A DNA stretch of 64,000 bases. It comes from Neorhizobium sp. NCHU2750. GTDB taxonomy: Bacteria; Pseudomonadota; Alphaproteobacteria; Rhizobiales; Rhizobiaceae. The position numbers and the translations under genes are program-made. This document shows positions 54,530 through 63,909 of the stretch, piece after piece. The notes beneath the pieces were generated by a model, which did no database searches, had not been told where the DNA came from, and saw only the letters and a program-made list of their open reading frames with translations. The DNA is taken from the NCBI RefSeq assembly GCF_003597675.1, contig NZ_CP030827.1, positions 1,674,001 to 1,738,000 of the forward strand, read 5' to 3'. Every line of letters begins with the position of its first letter. Within the stretch, counting starts at the first letter, position 1.

Positions 54530-55519
54530 ATGGCGACAGGCATCAACACATTTCGGCACACACGTCGGCAGGCACTCGCGCTGATCGGCGCCGCAACGGC
54601 CGGAATGGCCCTCCCGTTCGGTGGCCAAGCCATGGCGGCGACGAAGGAACTGCGCATCGGCTGGCAGAAGAACGGCGTTCTGGCGCTGGCCAAAAGCCAG
54701 GGCGCGCTCGAAAAGCGCTTTGCCGATCGCGGCATCAAGGTCTCCTGGTCGGAATTCACCTCCGGGCCGCCGCTGCTCGAGGCGCTTGGCGCCGGTGCGC
54801 TCGATTTCGGCCCGACCGGCGATGTGCCGCCGCTGTTTGCCCAGGCAGCCCGCGGCAATCTCGTCTATGTCGGCACCTATCGCGGCAGTTCCGAAGGCTC
54901 GGCCATTCTGGTGCGCAAGGATAGCCCGATCGAGAAGATCGAGGACCTGAAAGGCAAAAAGCTCGCCTTCAAGCGCGGTTCGAGCGCCCATAACGTCGCC
55001 GTCAAGGTGCTCCGCAAGGGCGGCCTTCAACCGTCTGATGTCACGCTGGTCGACCTTGCGCCGCCGGATGCGGCTGCCGCCTTCAAGAACGGCTCGATCG
55101 ACGCATGGTCGATCTGGGATCCCTATACGGCGATTGCGGAAGCCGATCCGCAGACCCGCGTACTGACGACGGCCGACGGCATTCTGGATACCTGGAGCTA
55201 TTTCCTCGGAAACGGTGACTTTGCCGCTGCCAATGGCGAACTGATCGTCGAGGTCATCGACGAACTGAAAAAGGTCGGCGGTGCGGCACAGGCCAATTTC
55301 GACGAGACGGTAAAGGCGATCGCCTCGATCACCGGCGTGCCGGAAGACATCACGAAAGTGGTCCTTTCCCGCAAGGGTGCCGATCTCGGCGCCGTCGCCA
55401 CCGTCTCCGACGATGCGGTCAAATACCAGCAGGCGCTGGCGGACGAATTCTACGACCTGAAGATCATCCCGCGCAAACTCGATGTCGGCGACATCGTCTG
55501 GCGCCCGAAGGCGAGCTGA
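54530..55519 (+). CDS. ssuA: Aliphatic sulfonate-binding protein SsuA
   Basis: A 329-residue periplasmic solute-binding protein. The N-terminus has a Tat-style arginine pair and hydrophobic segment (HTRRQALALIGAATAGMALPFGGQAMA), cleaved near AMAA. The mature domain reads LRIGWQKNGVLALAKSQGALEKRF, FGPTGDVPPLFAQA, and DAWSIWDPYTAIAEA, matching SsuA proteins that carry alkanesulfonates to the SsuBC transporter. First gene of the ssuADCB operon, followed by ssuD after about 50 bp. GGGAGA precedes the ATG. Confidence 0.93.
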   Translation: MATGINTFRHTRRQALALIGAATAGMALPFGGQAMAATKELRIGWQKNGVLALAKSQGALEKRFADRGIKVSWSEFTSGPPLLEALGAGALDFGPTGDVPPLFAQAARGNLVYVGTYRGSSEGSAILVRKDSPIEKIEDLKGKKLAFKRGSSAHNVAVKVLRKGGLQPSDVTLVDLAPPDAAAAFKNGSIDAWSIWDPYTAIAEADPQTRVLTTADGILDTWSYFLGNGDFAAANGELIVEVIDELKKVGGAAQANFDETVKAIASITGVPEDITKVVLSRKGADLGAVATVSDDAVKYQQALADEFYDLKIIPRKLDVGDIVWRPKAS

Positions 55520-55570
55520 GCCGCTCCCCCCATTTTCGAGCCCGCCCGATAGAGATCAAGGATTTTCACC

Positions 55571-56746
55571 ATGACCGATCACGCAAAACCCATCGATTTT
55601 CTCTGGTTCATTCCGACGGCCGGCGACGGCAGCTATCTTGGCGGAAGCGACCTGAACCGCCCGCCGGAGCATCGCTACCTGCGCGAGCTCGCCCAGGCCG
55701 TCGACCGTCTCGGCTATTCCGGCGTGCTTCTGCCGACCGGGGTCTCCTGCGAGGAATCCTTCGTCACCGCCGCAGCATTGGCGCCCTTCACGGAAAAGCT
55801 GAAATTCCTCGTGGCGATCCGCCCCGGCACCGCCGCGCCCGCCTATTACGCCCGCCTTGCGGCAGCGCTCGACCGGGTGTCGAACGGCCGGTTGCTCCTC
55901 AATATCGTCGTAGGCGGCAATCCGTCGGAACTCGCGGGCGACGGCATCTTTCTCGAACATGACGAGCGCTATGCCCATGCAGAGGAATTCTTCCAGGTCT
56001 TCGAAGATCTGGTGACCACGGGCCATGCCGATCTCGACGGCAAACACATCAAGGCGAGGGATGCCAAGCTCGGCTTCCCGACCATCCAGGAGCCGCGCCC
56101 GCCGCTCTATTTCGGCGGATCGTCGGATGCCGGCATCGAATTCTTTGCCGGCCGCGGCGACAAGTACCTCACCTGGGGCGAACCGCCCGAACAGGTGGAG
56201 CAGAAGATCAAGGCAGTGCGTGCCGCGGCCGAAAGGCGGGGCAGGGACGTCTCCTTCGGCATCCGGCTGCATTTCATCGTCCGCGAAACGGATGAGGAGG
56301 CATGGCAGGCCGCCGACAGGCTGATCTCGAAACTCTCCGACGAGACGATCGCCAAGGCGCAGGCGCATTTCGCCAGGGATTCGGATTCGGTCGGCCAGCG
56401 CCGCATGGCAGCGCTGCACAATGGCCGCCGCGACAAGCTGGAAGTCTCCCCCAATCTCTGGGCCGGCATCGGTCTGGTGCGCTCCGGCGCCGGTACGGCG
56501 CTGGTCGGATCGCCGAAGACGGTAGCGGCACGGCTGAAGGAATATCAGGATCTCGGCATCGAGACAGTGATCGGCTCCGGCTATCCGCATCTGGAAGAGG
56601 CCTATCGCGTCGCCGAGCTTCTCTTCCCGGAATTGGGGATTACGCGCGAACAGCAGCGCGCCGGCTTCGGCAACGAGTTCGGTGGCGAAAGGCATGTCTT
56701 CGGCGGCGGCGGCCACTCGACCATCCGCGCGGTGGCTGCATCCTGA
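55571..56746 (+). CDS. ssuD: FMNH2-dependent alkanesulfonate monooxygenase SsuD
   Basis: A 391-residue flavin-dependent monooxygenase of the luciferase-like TIM-barrel family that cleaves alkanesulfonates to aldehyde and sulfite under sulfur starvation. Seen are [16 protein letters not shown] at the N-terminus, [29 protein letters not shown] and [14 protein letters not shown], with a long active-site insertion as usual. Requires a flavin reductase (SsuE type); none is visible in the operon. Second gene of ssuADCB. Confidence 0.95.
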   Translation: MTDHAKPIDFLWFIPTAGDGSYLGGSDLNRPPEHRYLRELAQAVDRLGYSGVLLPTGVSCEESFVTAAALAPFTEKLKFLVAIRPGTAAPAYYARLAAALDRVSNGRLLLNIVVGGNPSELAGDGIFLEHDERYAHAEEFFQVFEDLVTTGHADLDGKHIKARDAKLGFPTIQEPRPPLYFGGSSDAGIEFFAGRGDKYLTWGEPPEQVEQKIKAVRAAAERRGRDVSFGIRLHFIVRETDEEAWQAADRLISKLSDETIAKAQAHFARDSDSVGQRRMAALHNGRRDKLEVSPNLWAGIGLVRSGAGTALVGSPKTVAARLKEYQDLGIETVIGSGYPHLEEAYRVAELLFPELGITREQQRAGFGNEFGGERHVFGGGGHSTIRAVAAS

Positions 56747-56771
56747 ACCAGACCGGCGAGAGGCGAATACG

Positions 56772-57761
56772 ATGACGACAATCGACATGTTTTCCGATGG
56801 CGGCCGCATCAGGCGCCTTGCCGACGAAGACAATAATCCGGTGGCACGAACCGGCACGACATCCCCTCCCAGGGCTGCGGCGGAGAAAGGTGCGCGGGTT
56901 GGAGATCGCCCGCGCATCCTCTCCGAAGCGGGTGAGACAAAGAACACCAGGGCGGCCGGCAGTAACACTGGCGCTGCCAGGGAGAGGCTGATCCGCGGCT
57001 TTGCCAATGACGGCCGCTTGCTGCCCTATCTCCTGCCGGTGACATTGATCCTGCTATGGCAGGCCGGCTCATCGGCCGGCATCATCGCCGATCGCATCAT
57101 GCCGGCACCGGCGGCCGTTGTTGCCGCCTTCTGGGAAAGGCTGCTCTCGGGCGAACTGGCGGAAAATATCGCCGTCAGCGGTGCGCGTGCCTTTGCCGGC
57201 CTTCTGGTTGGCGGCTCGATCGGCTTCCTGCTCGGCATCGCCAACGGCGTGTCGAAACTCTCCGAACAGCTGACCGACACCACGCTGCAGATGCTGCGCA
57301 CCATTCCGCATCTGGCGATGATCCCGCTCGTCATCCTCTGGTTCGGCATCGGCGAGGAGGCAAAACTGTTTTTGACCTCGCTCGGCGTCCTCTTTCCGGT
57401 CTATCTCAACACCTATCACGGCGTCCGCAATGTCGATCGCGACCTCGTGGAGATGGGCCGCGTCTACGGCATGAGCAGCTGGTCGCTGTTTAGGAAAGTC
57501 ATCTTTCCCGGCGCGCTTCCTTCGATCTTCGTCGGCCTGCGCTATGCGCTCGGCATCATGTGGCTGACGCTGATCGTGTCGGAATCGATCGCCGCCAATT
57601 CCGGCATCGGTTACATGGCCAATACCGCCCGCGAATTCATGATGACCGACGTCGTGGTCCTGTCGCTCGTCATCTACGCCATACTCGGCAAGCTTGCCGA
57701 TGTTGTTGCCAGAACACTGGAACGCCGGGCGCTTGCCTGGAATATCGCTTACCAGAAATGA
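56772..57761 (+). CDS. ssuC: Sulfonate ABC transporter permease SsuC (N-terminally extended)
   Basis: A 329-residue permease. The core from about residue 85 has [31 protein letters not shown], the EAA-type coupling loop [27 protein letters not shown], and [20 protein letters not shown], typical of SsuC/TauC transporters for sulfonates or taurine. The start at 56772 has GAGGCGA upstream. About 80 residues rich in Arg/Gly/Ala precede the first helix, more than the usual 263-residue form; a later start is possible. Third gene of ssuADCB. Confidence 0.92.
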   Translation: MTTIDMFSDGGRIRRLADEDNNPVARTGTTSPPRAAAEKGARVGDRPRILSEAGETKNTRAAGSNTGAARERLIRGFANDGRLLPYLLPVTLILLWQAGSSAGIIADRIMPAPAAVVAAFWERLLSGELAENIAVSGARAFAGLLVGGSIGFLLGIANGVSKLSEQLTDTTLQMLRTIPHLAMIPLVILWFGIGEEAKLFLTSLGVLFPVYLNTYHGVRNVDRDLVEMGRVYGMSSWSLFRKVIFPGALPSIFVGLRYALGIMWLTLIVSESIAANSGIGYMANTAREFMMTDVVVLSLVIYAILGKLADVVARTLERRALAWNIAYQK

Positions 57762-57793
57762 TCAGGCCAGAAATGATCAGGCCAGAGATGAGG
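57752..57793. repeat. 15-bp tandem repeat at the ssuC-ssuB junction
   Basis: CCAGAAATGATCAGG occurs at 57752-57766 and again at 57767-57781, followed by a diverged third unit (CCAGAGATGAGG). The first copy holds the ssuC stop (57759-57761); the last holds the purine-rich ribosome site of ssuB. Confidence 0.85.
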
Positions 57794-57802
57794 AGAACAG
57801 CC

Positions 57803-58651
57803 ATGCCGATCGGACCCTTTCAGTCACCGCTCGCCTTCATCTCCGATAGCGAACTGGTTGAATATCTGAATTTCCAGCCCGTCGAGGCACCTCCCGAGCC
57901 GATAGAAGAGGCTTCGCCGCAGCCGGCAGGACTGCGGCTGCGTGGCGTCGACAAGCTTTTCGGCGCCAACCATGTTCTGAAGGGCATAGATCTCGACGTG
58001 CCGGCCGGCCAGTTCGTCGCCATCGTCGGCAAGAGCGGCTGCGGCAAGAGCACGCTTTTGAGATTGCTGGTCGGGCTGGACGCGCCGACCGGCGGCGAGA
58101 TTTCCTTCTACGGAGCTGATGGCGAAACGCTGGAACCGAATGCCCGCATCGTCTTCCAGGAGCCGCGCCTGCTGCCATGGTTTTCGGTTGCCGATAACGT
58201 GGCGGTGGGACTTGGCGACGGTGTGTCGAAGGCGAGGGGCCGCGAGCGGGCAGGGCAGGCGCTCGCCGCCGTACAGCTGGCCGAGAAGGCCGCCGAATGG
58301 CCGTCGAAACTCTCCGGTGGGCAAAGGCAGCGGGTGGCGCTTGCCCGCGCACTGGTCAGCCGCCCCGGCCTTCTGGCGCTCGACGAACCGCTCGGCGCGC
58401 TCGACGCTTTGACCCGCATCGGCATGCAGGATCTCGTTACCGATGTCTGGCGTGAACTCGGCTTCACCGCGGTCCTCGTCACCCATGATGTGGCCGAAGC
58501 CGTGCATCTCGCCGACAGGGTCATCGTTCTCGACGAAGGCCGCATCAGCCTCGATCTCGATATCCCCCAACCCCGCCCGCGCCGTCATGGCGATCCGGCT
58601 CTGGCCGAACTGGAGGGGCAATTGCTGGACCGGATCTTGGGGCGGGGCTGA
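57803..58651 (+). CDS. ssuB: Sulfonate ABC transporter ATPase SsuB
   Basis: A 282-residue ABC ATPase for the sulfonate importer. Walker [11 protein letters not shown]-loop [11 protein letters not shown], signature [15 protein letters not shown], Walker [13 protein letters not shown], and H-loop VTHDVAEA are all present. The ~45-residue leader before the core is longer than in E. coli SsuB. GAGGAGA lies ahead of the ATG at 57803; a 15-bp repeat separates it from ssuC. Last gene of the operon, followed by a terminator. Confidence 0.93.
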   Translation: MPIGPFQSPLAFISDSELVEYLNFQPVEAPPEPIEEASPQPAGLRLRGVDKLFGANHVLKGIDLDVPAGQFVAIVGKSGCGKSTLLRLLVGLDAPTGGEISFYGADGETLEPNARIVFQEPRLLPWFSVADNVAVGLGDGVSKARGRERAGQALAAVQLAEKAAEWPSKLSGGQRQRVALARALVSRPGLLALDEPLGALDALTRIGMQDLVTDVWRELGFTAVLVTHDVAEAVHLADRVIVLDEGRISLDLDIPQPRPRRHGDPALAELEGQLLDRILGRG

Positions 58652-58668
58652 AGGAGCCTTTCAAATAA

Positions 58669-58703
58669 AGAGAAAGCCGCGGACCATGTCTGCGGCTTTC
58701 TCT
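58669..58703. terminator. Bidirectional terminator after ssuADCB
   Basis: AGAGAAAGCCGC (58669-58680) pairs with GCGGCTTTCTCT (58692-58703); the stem extends inward by a few more pairs with a short loop. It lies between ssuB and the convergent CopD/HemJ-like gene. Confidence 0.8.
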
Positions 58704-58713
58704 GCTTCGGCAA

Positions 58714-59133
58714 TCAGAACGGCTTGATCACGGCCAGCGCCACGATCAGCACGAGACAGATCAGGATGACCGGCATGCCCACGCGCACGAAGGCGTTCGG
58801 GTCGAGCTTCGGATCGGCGGCCATCTTGCGCATGGCGGCCTGCTGCATGCCGTGCAGCGCCGACAGGATGACGACCAGCAGGATCTTGGCATGCAGCCAG
58901 CCATTGCCGGCAAAGCCGGTATAAGCGAAGGCGAGCCACAGGCCGAAGATCCACACGCCCGCAAGGGCTGCCGTCGTGACAGTACGGTCGTATTTCCTGA
59001 GCGCCACGATCACCCCGACGCGGATCTGCGCCGGCACCATGGAAATCACGAAGGCATTCATCAGCATGCCGCCGATGAGCAGGAAATCCGACAGAAGGTG
59101 CAGGGCCTTAATGACGAAATAGAGCATTCTCAT
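58714..59133 (-). CDS. CopD/HemJ-like small membrane protein
   Basis: A 139-residue membrane protein with four helices. It has IKALHLLSDFLLIGGMLMNA with a conserved His early in helix 1, and WLHAKILLVVILSALHGMQQAAM in helix 3, the pattern of the HemJ/CopD group; HemJ is a haem-pathway protoporphyrinogen oxidase, CopD-like proteins relate to copper. Which branch applies is open. Overlaps the downstream end of the DinB-like gene by 4 bp, so the two are coupled. Confidence 0.7.
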   Translation of the reverse strand: MRMLYFVIKALHLLSDFLLIGGMLMNAFVISMVPAQIRVGVIVALRKYDRTVTTAALAGVWIFGLWLAFAYTGFAGNGWLHAKILLVVILSALHGMQQAAMRKMAADPKLDPNAFVRVGMPVILICLVLIVALAVIKPF

Positions 59134-59693
59134 TCACTCCAGATGATGGATTCGGTAAGGCCGAGTTCGGCCAGGTCATTGGCGCGCAACGCCTGCTCGG
59201 CAGGGTCGGCAGGAAAGAATTCATCGAGCTGCGGTGGCTTCACCGATGTGCCCGACAGCATCGCATGAACCTGTCCGCGATGGTGGATCTGGTGCTGGAA
59301 CAGATGCATGAGGATGCGGTCGGCGCGCTCCACCTGCATATGCGTCTTTCGCGGAATGCGAACCTCCGCGCCAAGCGTCTCCGGTGTCAGGCCGCGACAG
59401 TGGTCGATCAGGCGTCTGTCGGCGAGGCGCTGCTCGCGCGCCAGATCGGCAAATGCCGGATAGGGGATTTCCGGATCGAAGGCAGCGCTCCCCGGACAGT
59501 TCCCTTCCAGTGCCCCGATATAGAGCCAGTCGACCGTCAGGATATGGTTCAGCGTATGGATGATCGAGGAGAAGAAGCTGACGCGCGGTCCGGCAAGCTC
59601 ACCCTCGGATAGCATTGCGCAGGCCTTGAGGATCCGGTGATTGGCCCAGGCATTGTTATAGGCCTGGGCGATGAAAGTGCGCTCCGGCGTCAT
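59130..59693 (-). CDS. DinB-like four-helix-bundle protein
   Basis: A 187-residue DinB/YfiT-type protein. Three metal-ligand histidines are visible: IIHTLNHILTVDWL and LFQHQIHHRGQVHAML. Members are metal-dependent hydrolases or thiol S-transferases, often with small-thiol substrates. The overlap with the CopD/HemJ-like gene (4 bp) points to co-expression. Function not assigned. Confidence 0.88.
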   Translation of the reverse strand: MTPERTFIAQAYNNAWANHRILKACAMLSEGELAGPRVSFFSSIIHTLNHILTVDWLYIGALEGNCPGSAAFDPEIPYPAFADLAREQRLADRRLIDHCRGLTPETLGAEVRIPRKTHMQVERADRILMHLFQHQIHHRGQVHAMLSGTSVKPPQLDEFFPADPAEQALRANDLAELGLTESIIWSE

Positions 59694-59721
59694 GAAGCCG
59701 TTCCCCGTTGAAGCGAAGAAA

Positions 59722-60534
59722 CTAGCCCTTCAGCTTGGCGATGACCAGATGGCCGGGGCTCGGATTGCCGTCCTGCATGCGCACGTTGATGTCACTCATC
59801 TCGACGAGCTCGAAGCCGGTATCGACAAGCCGGGCGCGGATGTAAGCCGGTGCATGCAGGAAGCGCTGATGCGGGCCGACGGCATAGGTGGCCGCGCCAT
59901 CTTCCGCGGTAATGGCTTCCGACGAGAAGATGAACAAGCCACCGGCCACCATGTTCTCCGCCGCGCCGAAGAACAGAGGTTCCAGCGCGCCGAGATAGGG
60001 CAACACGTCGGTAGCGGTGATCAGGTCGAAAGCGTCGTCGTCATTGTCTTCGAGGAAGTCTTCGACTTCGGCGACATAGAGCGTCTCGTAGAGATCCTTC
60101 TCATGGGCGATCTCGACCATGTTTTCCGAAATGTCGATGCCGGTGATGTCGTCCACCATGTCGCGCAGCGCGCCGCCGGTAAGCCCCGTGCCGCAGCCGA
60201 GATCGAGCATCCGCTTGAACGGGCCGAGCTTCCGCTCCTGCAGCCGCTGGCGCACCATGACGGGTACGGCATAGCCGAGCTGCTCGACGAGAATGTCTTC
60301 GAAGCTTTCGGCATGCTGGTCGAACAGCGTCTCGACATAGGCGTCCGGCGCCTTGGGCGGAGCCTCGCCGCGGCCCATCGAGGCGATCCGCACGGAGGCG
60401 CCGCCGTGATCCTCGGGGTCGATTTCGAGCACCTGCTGATAGGCCTTGACCGCGGCATCGAAATCGCCGGCCTTTTCCAGCGCGAGCGCCCGGTTATAGG
60501 CTTCCGCCAATGCGTCTTCGTCGATCTTCGCCAT
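59722..60534 (-). CDS. TPR-containing class I SAM-dependent methyltransferase
   Basis: A 270-residue protein. A short TPR-like helical pair lies at ~9-45 (ALAEAYNRALALEKAGDFDAAVKAYQQVLEIDP). The methyltransferase domain has motif I MLDLGCGTGLTGGALR, motif II-like GIDISENMVEIA, and LITATDVLPYLG. Substrate unknown. Its ATG is preceded by GATGAAGG. Confidence 0.9.
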   Translation of the reverse strand: MAKIDEDALAEAYNRALALEKAGDFDAAVKAYQQVLEIDPEDHGGASVRIASMGRGEAPPKAPDAYVETLFDQHAESFEDILVEQLGYAVPVMVRQRLQERKLGPFKRMLDLGCGTGLTGGALRDMVDDITGIDISENMVEIAHEKDLYETLYVAEVEDFLEDNDDDAFDLITATDVLPYLGALEPLFFGAAENMVAGGLFIFSSEAITAEDGAATYAVGPHQRFLHAPAYIRARLVDTGFELVEMSDINVRMQDGNPSPGHLVIAKLKG

Positions 60535-60624
60535 GAACCTTCATCCTCGTTATTGCGAGCGCTTTAAGCGTCGCCGGGGCGTTTGGCAATCGCGAGGATT
60601 GACATCGCAGAAGTCAGCGGGGGC

Positions 60625-60888
60625 TCAATGCAGGATGATCTCGCCGTTCACCGCCCGCCATTCATTGGCCGCGATCAGCTTGCGATGCACGTAGCGCACC
60701 GAATGCAGCGGCCCGTCCAGCGTCTCCTCCCAGAATTTCAGAAAGCCTTTCATCTCCGGAAAGTCCGGCGCGAGGTCGTAATTCTGCCAGACGTAGCTCT
60801 GCAACAGTTTCGGGTGGTCGGGCAGGCGATAGAAGATCTGGGCGGTGGTGAGGCCATAGCCTCTCAGCATCATTTCGAGTTCCGACAT
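60625..60888 (-). CDS. Usg family protein
   Basis: An 87-residue protein typical of the alphaproteobacterial Usg family: ELEMMLRGYGLTTAQIFYRLPDHPKLLQSYVWQNYDLAPDFP, then LKFWEETLDGPLHSVRYVHRKLI. The name comes from the gene upstream of trpF in Caulobacter; function unknown, and no trp gene is visible here. AAGGGAA precedes the ATG at 60888; a longer frame to 60942 is not favoured. Confidence 0.88.
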   Translation of the reverse strand: MSELEMMLRGYGLTTAQIFYRLPDHPKLLQSYVWQNYDLAPDFPEMKGFLKFWEETLDGPLHSVRYVHRKLIAANEWRAVNGEIILH

Positions 60889-61033
60889 TTGCTGTTCCCT
60901 TGTTTGGCGACGCAGCGGATGCGTCACCATCAAGGGGAACATGGCATGCTTAACGGAAGCTTGACATATGTCGGTTTTATGAATGTTTAGTGTTTTATTG
61001 CAATAGGTTAGCAGTGCTCGAAATCGAGTGCTG

Positions 61034-61876
61034 CTAACGCTTCAGGTGGCGGGTCAACCGGCGTTCGATCCAGGCCCAGAGGTGCCGCAGCGCTTCCACC
61101 ATGGCAAGGTAGAAGATCGCCGCCCACAGATAGGTCTGGTAGTCGAACGTGCGCGAGAAGGCATAGCGCGTCTCGCCCATCAGGTCGTAGACGGTGACGA
61201 TCGACACAACCGCCGAACCCTTGATCAGCAGAATGATCTCGTTGCCATAGGGGCGAAGCGCCACGATCAGCGCCTGCGGCAGGATGACCTTGCGAAACGC
61301 GATCCGCTTCGACAGGCCGAGCGCGGCGGCACCCTCGCGCTGTCCGTTCGGCACGCTTTCGATCGCCCCGCGCAGGATTTCCGCCTGATAGGCGGCGGTG
61401 TTGATCGTCAGCGAGAACAGGCCGCAATACCAGGCATCGCGGAAGAACCACCAGAGGCCGATGGCTTCGAACTGCGGCCGGAAACTGCCGAAGCCGTAAT
61501 AGACGACGAACAATTGGGCCAGCAGCGGCGTGCCGCGGAAGAAGTAGACATAGGCATAGGCGAAGGCGCCGATGATGCGGTTCTTCGACATGCGGGCAAA
61601 GGCGAGCGGCAGGCCGATCACCGCCCCCAGAATGACGGAGAGGCCGACCAGTGACACGGTCGTCCAAAGGCCGTGCATGTAGCGCGGCCCGTAACGTTCC
61701 AGCTTGTCCGGATCCCAGCCGGTCACCACCATGGCGATGAGCGCGACCGCCAAGAGCAGCCAGACGGCCAGCAGCCCAACACCCAGCATGCGCGCGCCCG
61801 TGAGAGGCCGCTCGACGATCTTCGGCGCGGGACGCGGCTGGATCAGTTCGCTGACATGGCTCCCCGAAATGCTCAT
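61034..61876 (-). CDS. Polar amino-acid ABC transporter permease (HisM-like)
   Basis: A 280-residue permease of the His/Glu/Gln/Arg/opine 3-TM (HisM/GlnP) subfamily. TM1 starts near residue 30; the domain has GLWTTVSLVGLSVILGAVIGLPLAFAR, FRGTPLLAQLFVVYYG, and the EAA loop IESVPNGQREGAAALGLSKRIAFRKVILPQAL. Start at 61876 with GGAGGTG upstream, overlapping the HisQ-like stop by 4 bp. A ~28-residue cytoplasmic leader is present. Last gene of the transporter operon. Confidence 0.92.
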   Translation of the reverse strand: MSISGSHVSELIQPRPAPKIVERPLTGARMLGVGLLAVWLLLAVALIAMVVTGWDPDKLERYGPRYMHGLWTTVSLVGLSVILGAVIGLPLAFARMSKNRIIGAFAYAYVYFFRGTPLLAQLFVVYYGFGSFRPQFEAIGLWWFFRDAWYCGLFSLTINTAAYQAEILRGAIESVPNGQREGAAALGLSKRIAFRKVILPQALIVALRPYGNEIILLIKGSAVVSIVTVYDLMGETRYAFSRTFDYQTYLWAAIFYLAMVEALRHLWAWIERRLTRHLKR

Positions 61877-62688
61877 CGATGCACCTCCGAGCGTTTTGCC
61901 CAGCGTTCGATGAAGCCGAGGCCGAAGGAGGAAATGATCGCCAGCAGCAGATAGAGCAGGCAGGCAAGGCCGTAGAAGAAGAAGGCGTCCTTGGTCACGC
62001 GCACCGCCACATTGGTCTGGCGCAGGATATCGGCGAGCCCGATGATTGAAACATAGGACGTGTCTTTCAACAGGATCATCCAGAGATTGCTGAGGCCCGG
62101 AAGCGCGATCCGGACGAGCTGCGGCAGGATGATCAAGAGCATGGTGCGCCAGCGGCGCAAGCCGAGCGCATCGCCGGCCTCGTATTGCCCGCTCGGGATG
62201 GCACGGAAGGCCGACAGCAGCACTTCCGAGCAATAGGCGGAAAACACCACCGACAGCGCGATCATGCCGGCAACGAAGGCATTGATCTCGATCCGCTCGT
62301 CATAGCCGAACGAGGCAAGAACCGACTGGATGAGGATCTGCGCACCGTAATAGATGATGAACAGCGTGAGCAGTTCCGGCATGCCGCGGAAGATCGTCGT
62401 GTAGATCCCGGCGGCAAGCCTCAGGAGGCGATCCTGCGATTGCTGCCCGAGCGCCACGATGAAACCGATGATCAGGCCGACCGGGAGCGTGCAGAGGGCA
62501 ACCGTGACGGTGATTCTGACACCTGCCGCGATCTCGTCTCCCCAGCCGCTGTCGCCACAGGCAAGGATCGTCCCGTTCCCCATGAGGGAAAACACACCGA
62601 CCGGACCGCAGAACGGGTCGAAGACGGTCGATATCCAGGTCAGAACATTGGCCACAATATCGCCAAGTGCGGAAAACAATCCGCCCAT
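61873..62688 (-). CDS. Polar amino-acid ABC transporter permease (HisQ-like)
   Basis: A 271-residue permease of the same subfamily: GVRITVTVALCTLPVGLIIGFIVALGQQS, YTTIFRGMPELLTLFIIYYGAQ, and the EAA loop IPSGQYEAGDALGLRRWRTMLLIILPQL. The N-terminal ~55 residues precede the core, with a hydrophobic stretch. It overlaps the HisM-like gene by 4 bp. It follows the binding-protein gene with a hairpin between. Confidence 0.92.
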   Translation of the reverse strand: MGGLFSALGDIVANVLTWISTVFDPFCGPVGVFSLMGNGTILACGDSGWGDEIAAGVRITVTVALCTLPVGLIIGFIVALGQQSQDRLLRLAAGIYTTIFRGMPELLTLFIIYYGAQILIQSVLASFGYDERIEINAFVAGMIALSVVFSAYCSEVLLSAFRAIPSGQYEAGDALGLRRWRTMLLIILPQLVRIALPGLSNLWMILLKDTSYVSIIGLADILRQTNVAVRVTKDAFFFYGLACLLYLLLAIISSFGLGFIERWAKRSEVHR

Positions 62689-62744
62689 CCATATTCCCCT
62701 TGTTCGATGGCGGTCTTGGCCGCCTTTATCTGGGTGTTGTCAAA

Positions 62745-62781
62745 CAAAAATGGCGGAAGGGCAAGCCTCCCGCCATTTTTG
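62745..62781. terminator. Intra-operon hairpin between binding-protein and permease genes
   Basis: CAAAAATGGCGG (62745-62756) pairs perfectly with CCGCCATTTTTG (62770-62781), a 12-bp stem with 13-base loop. Transcripts of the minus strand would have a U-run at the 3' side. It probably attenuates read-through from the binding-protein gene, giving it more transcript than the permeases. Confidence 0.75.
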
Positions 62782-62803
62782 GCTATGACCGGCAGTGGAT
62801 TTC

Positions 62804-63577
62804 TTACTCGCCGTAAACGTCGAAGTCGAAATACTTGTCCTGGATCTTCTTGTAGGTGCCGTCGGCGCGGATGGCGGCGATCGCGGCGTTGAGCTTGTCC
62901 TTCAGCGCGGTATCGCCCTTGCGTACTGCAATGCCTGCACCGATGCCGTTGATTTCCGGGTCGCTCTTCAGCGGCGTCAGGATCTTGCAGCATGCGCCGG
63001 CGTCCGACTTGACCCACTGCGACAGAACGACGATGTCGTCGATGACAGCGTCGATACGGCCGTTGGAGATGTCGAGCTTGTATTCATCGGCAGTCGGGTA
63101 GAGCTTCAGCTCGGTACCGGAAAGATGCTTCTCGGCATAATTGGCGTGCGTAGTGGAGCTCTGTGCGCCGATCGTCTTGCCCTTCAGGTCTTCGATCGTC
63201 TTGGCCGGCGAATCCTTCGGCACGGCGATTGCCGGCGGGGTGTTGTAATATTTGTTGGTGAAATCGACGAGCTTGGAACGCTCCGGCGTGATCGACATGG
63301 ACGACAGGATCATGTCGAACTTCTTGGCCTGAAGGGCCGGGATGATGCCGTCCCAGTCATTGCTGACGAAGGTGCATTCGACCTTCATCTGGGCGCAGAG
63401 CGCGCGGCCGATATCCATGTCGAAACCGAGGAACTGACCGCTGGCATCGACATATTCGAAGGGCGGGTAGGTGGAATCGGTGCCGATGACGAGCTTGTCG
63501 GCAGCCATTGCGGAGCCGGCGAACATCGAAATCGCGGCGATCGACGCGGCAGCAAGCGCACGGAATGAAATCTTCAT
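62804..63577 (-). CDS. Periplasmic polar amino-acid-binding protein
   Basis: A 257-residue binding protein. Signal peptide KISFRALAAASIAAISMFAGSAMA, then KLVIGTDSTYPPFEYVDASGQFLGFDMDIGRALCAQM, DWDGIIPALQAKKFDMILSSMSITPERSKLVDFTNKYYNTP and the family end KIQDKYFDFDVYGE. The pattern matches HisJ/ArgT/opine-type proteins; ligand likely Arg, Lys, ornithine or an opine, not proven. AGAGGA precedes the ATG. Heads an operon with two permeases; no ATPase is in view. Confidence 0.92.
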   Translation of the reverse strand: MKISFRALAAASIAAISMFAGSAMAADKLVIGTDSTYPPFEYVDASGQFLGFDMDIGRALCAQMKVECTFVSNDWDGIIPALQAKKFDMILSSMSITPERSKLVDFTNKYYNTPPAIAVPKDSPAKTIEDLKGKTIGAQSSTTHANYAEKHLSGTELKLYPTADEYKLDISNGRIDAVIDDIVVLSQWVKSDAGACCKILTPLKSDPEINGIGAGIAVRKGDTALKDKLNAAIAAIRADGTYKKIQDKYFDFDVYGE

Positions 63578-63909
63578 AATGGTCCTCTCTGTTGGCAACC
63601 CGGCGGCGTTTGTTAGGTTTTTCACCGTTGGGGCAGGGCGCATCAGCGCCGTGCTTTTTATAGATACCGCCGCCGGAAAAATTGCAATGGCATTTTGTGA
63701 GGCAACCTCGGGCTTCACAACAGCTTGTTTCGGCTGTGGTGAACGGCTCGTTCAAACGCCGTTCAGACTTAAGCCCCGATCATGCGCAACTGAGCTGCTT
63801 TGCCTCGAAGGGAACAAATTTGACGCAAATGCAGTTGAGACGCCGCTAAAGTCCGCCCGCCGAGGCAAAAATGGACGATCGGGACGAAACACAGAAAGAG
63901 GAATATGCC

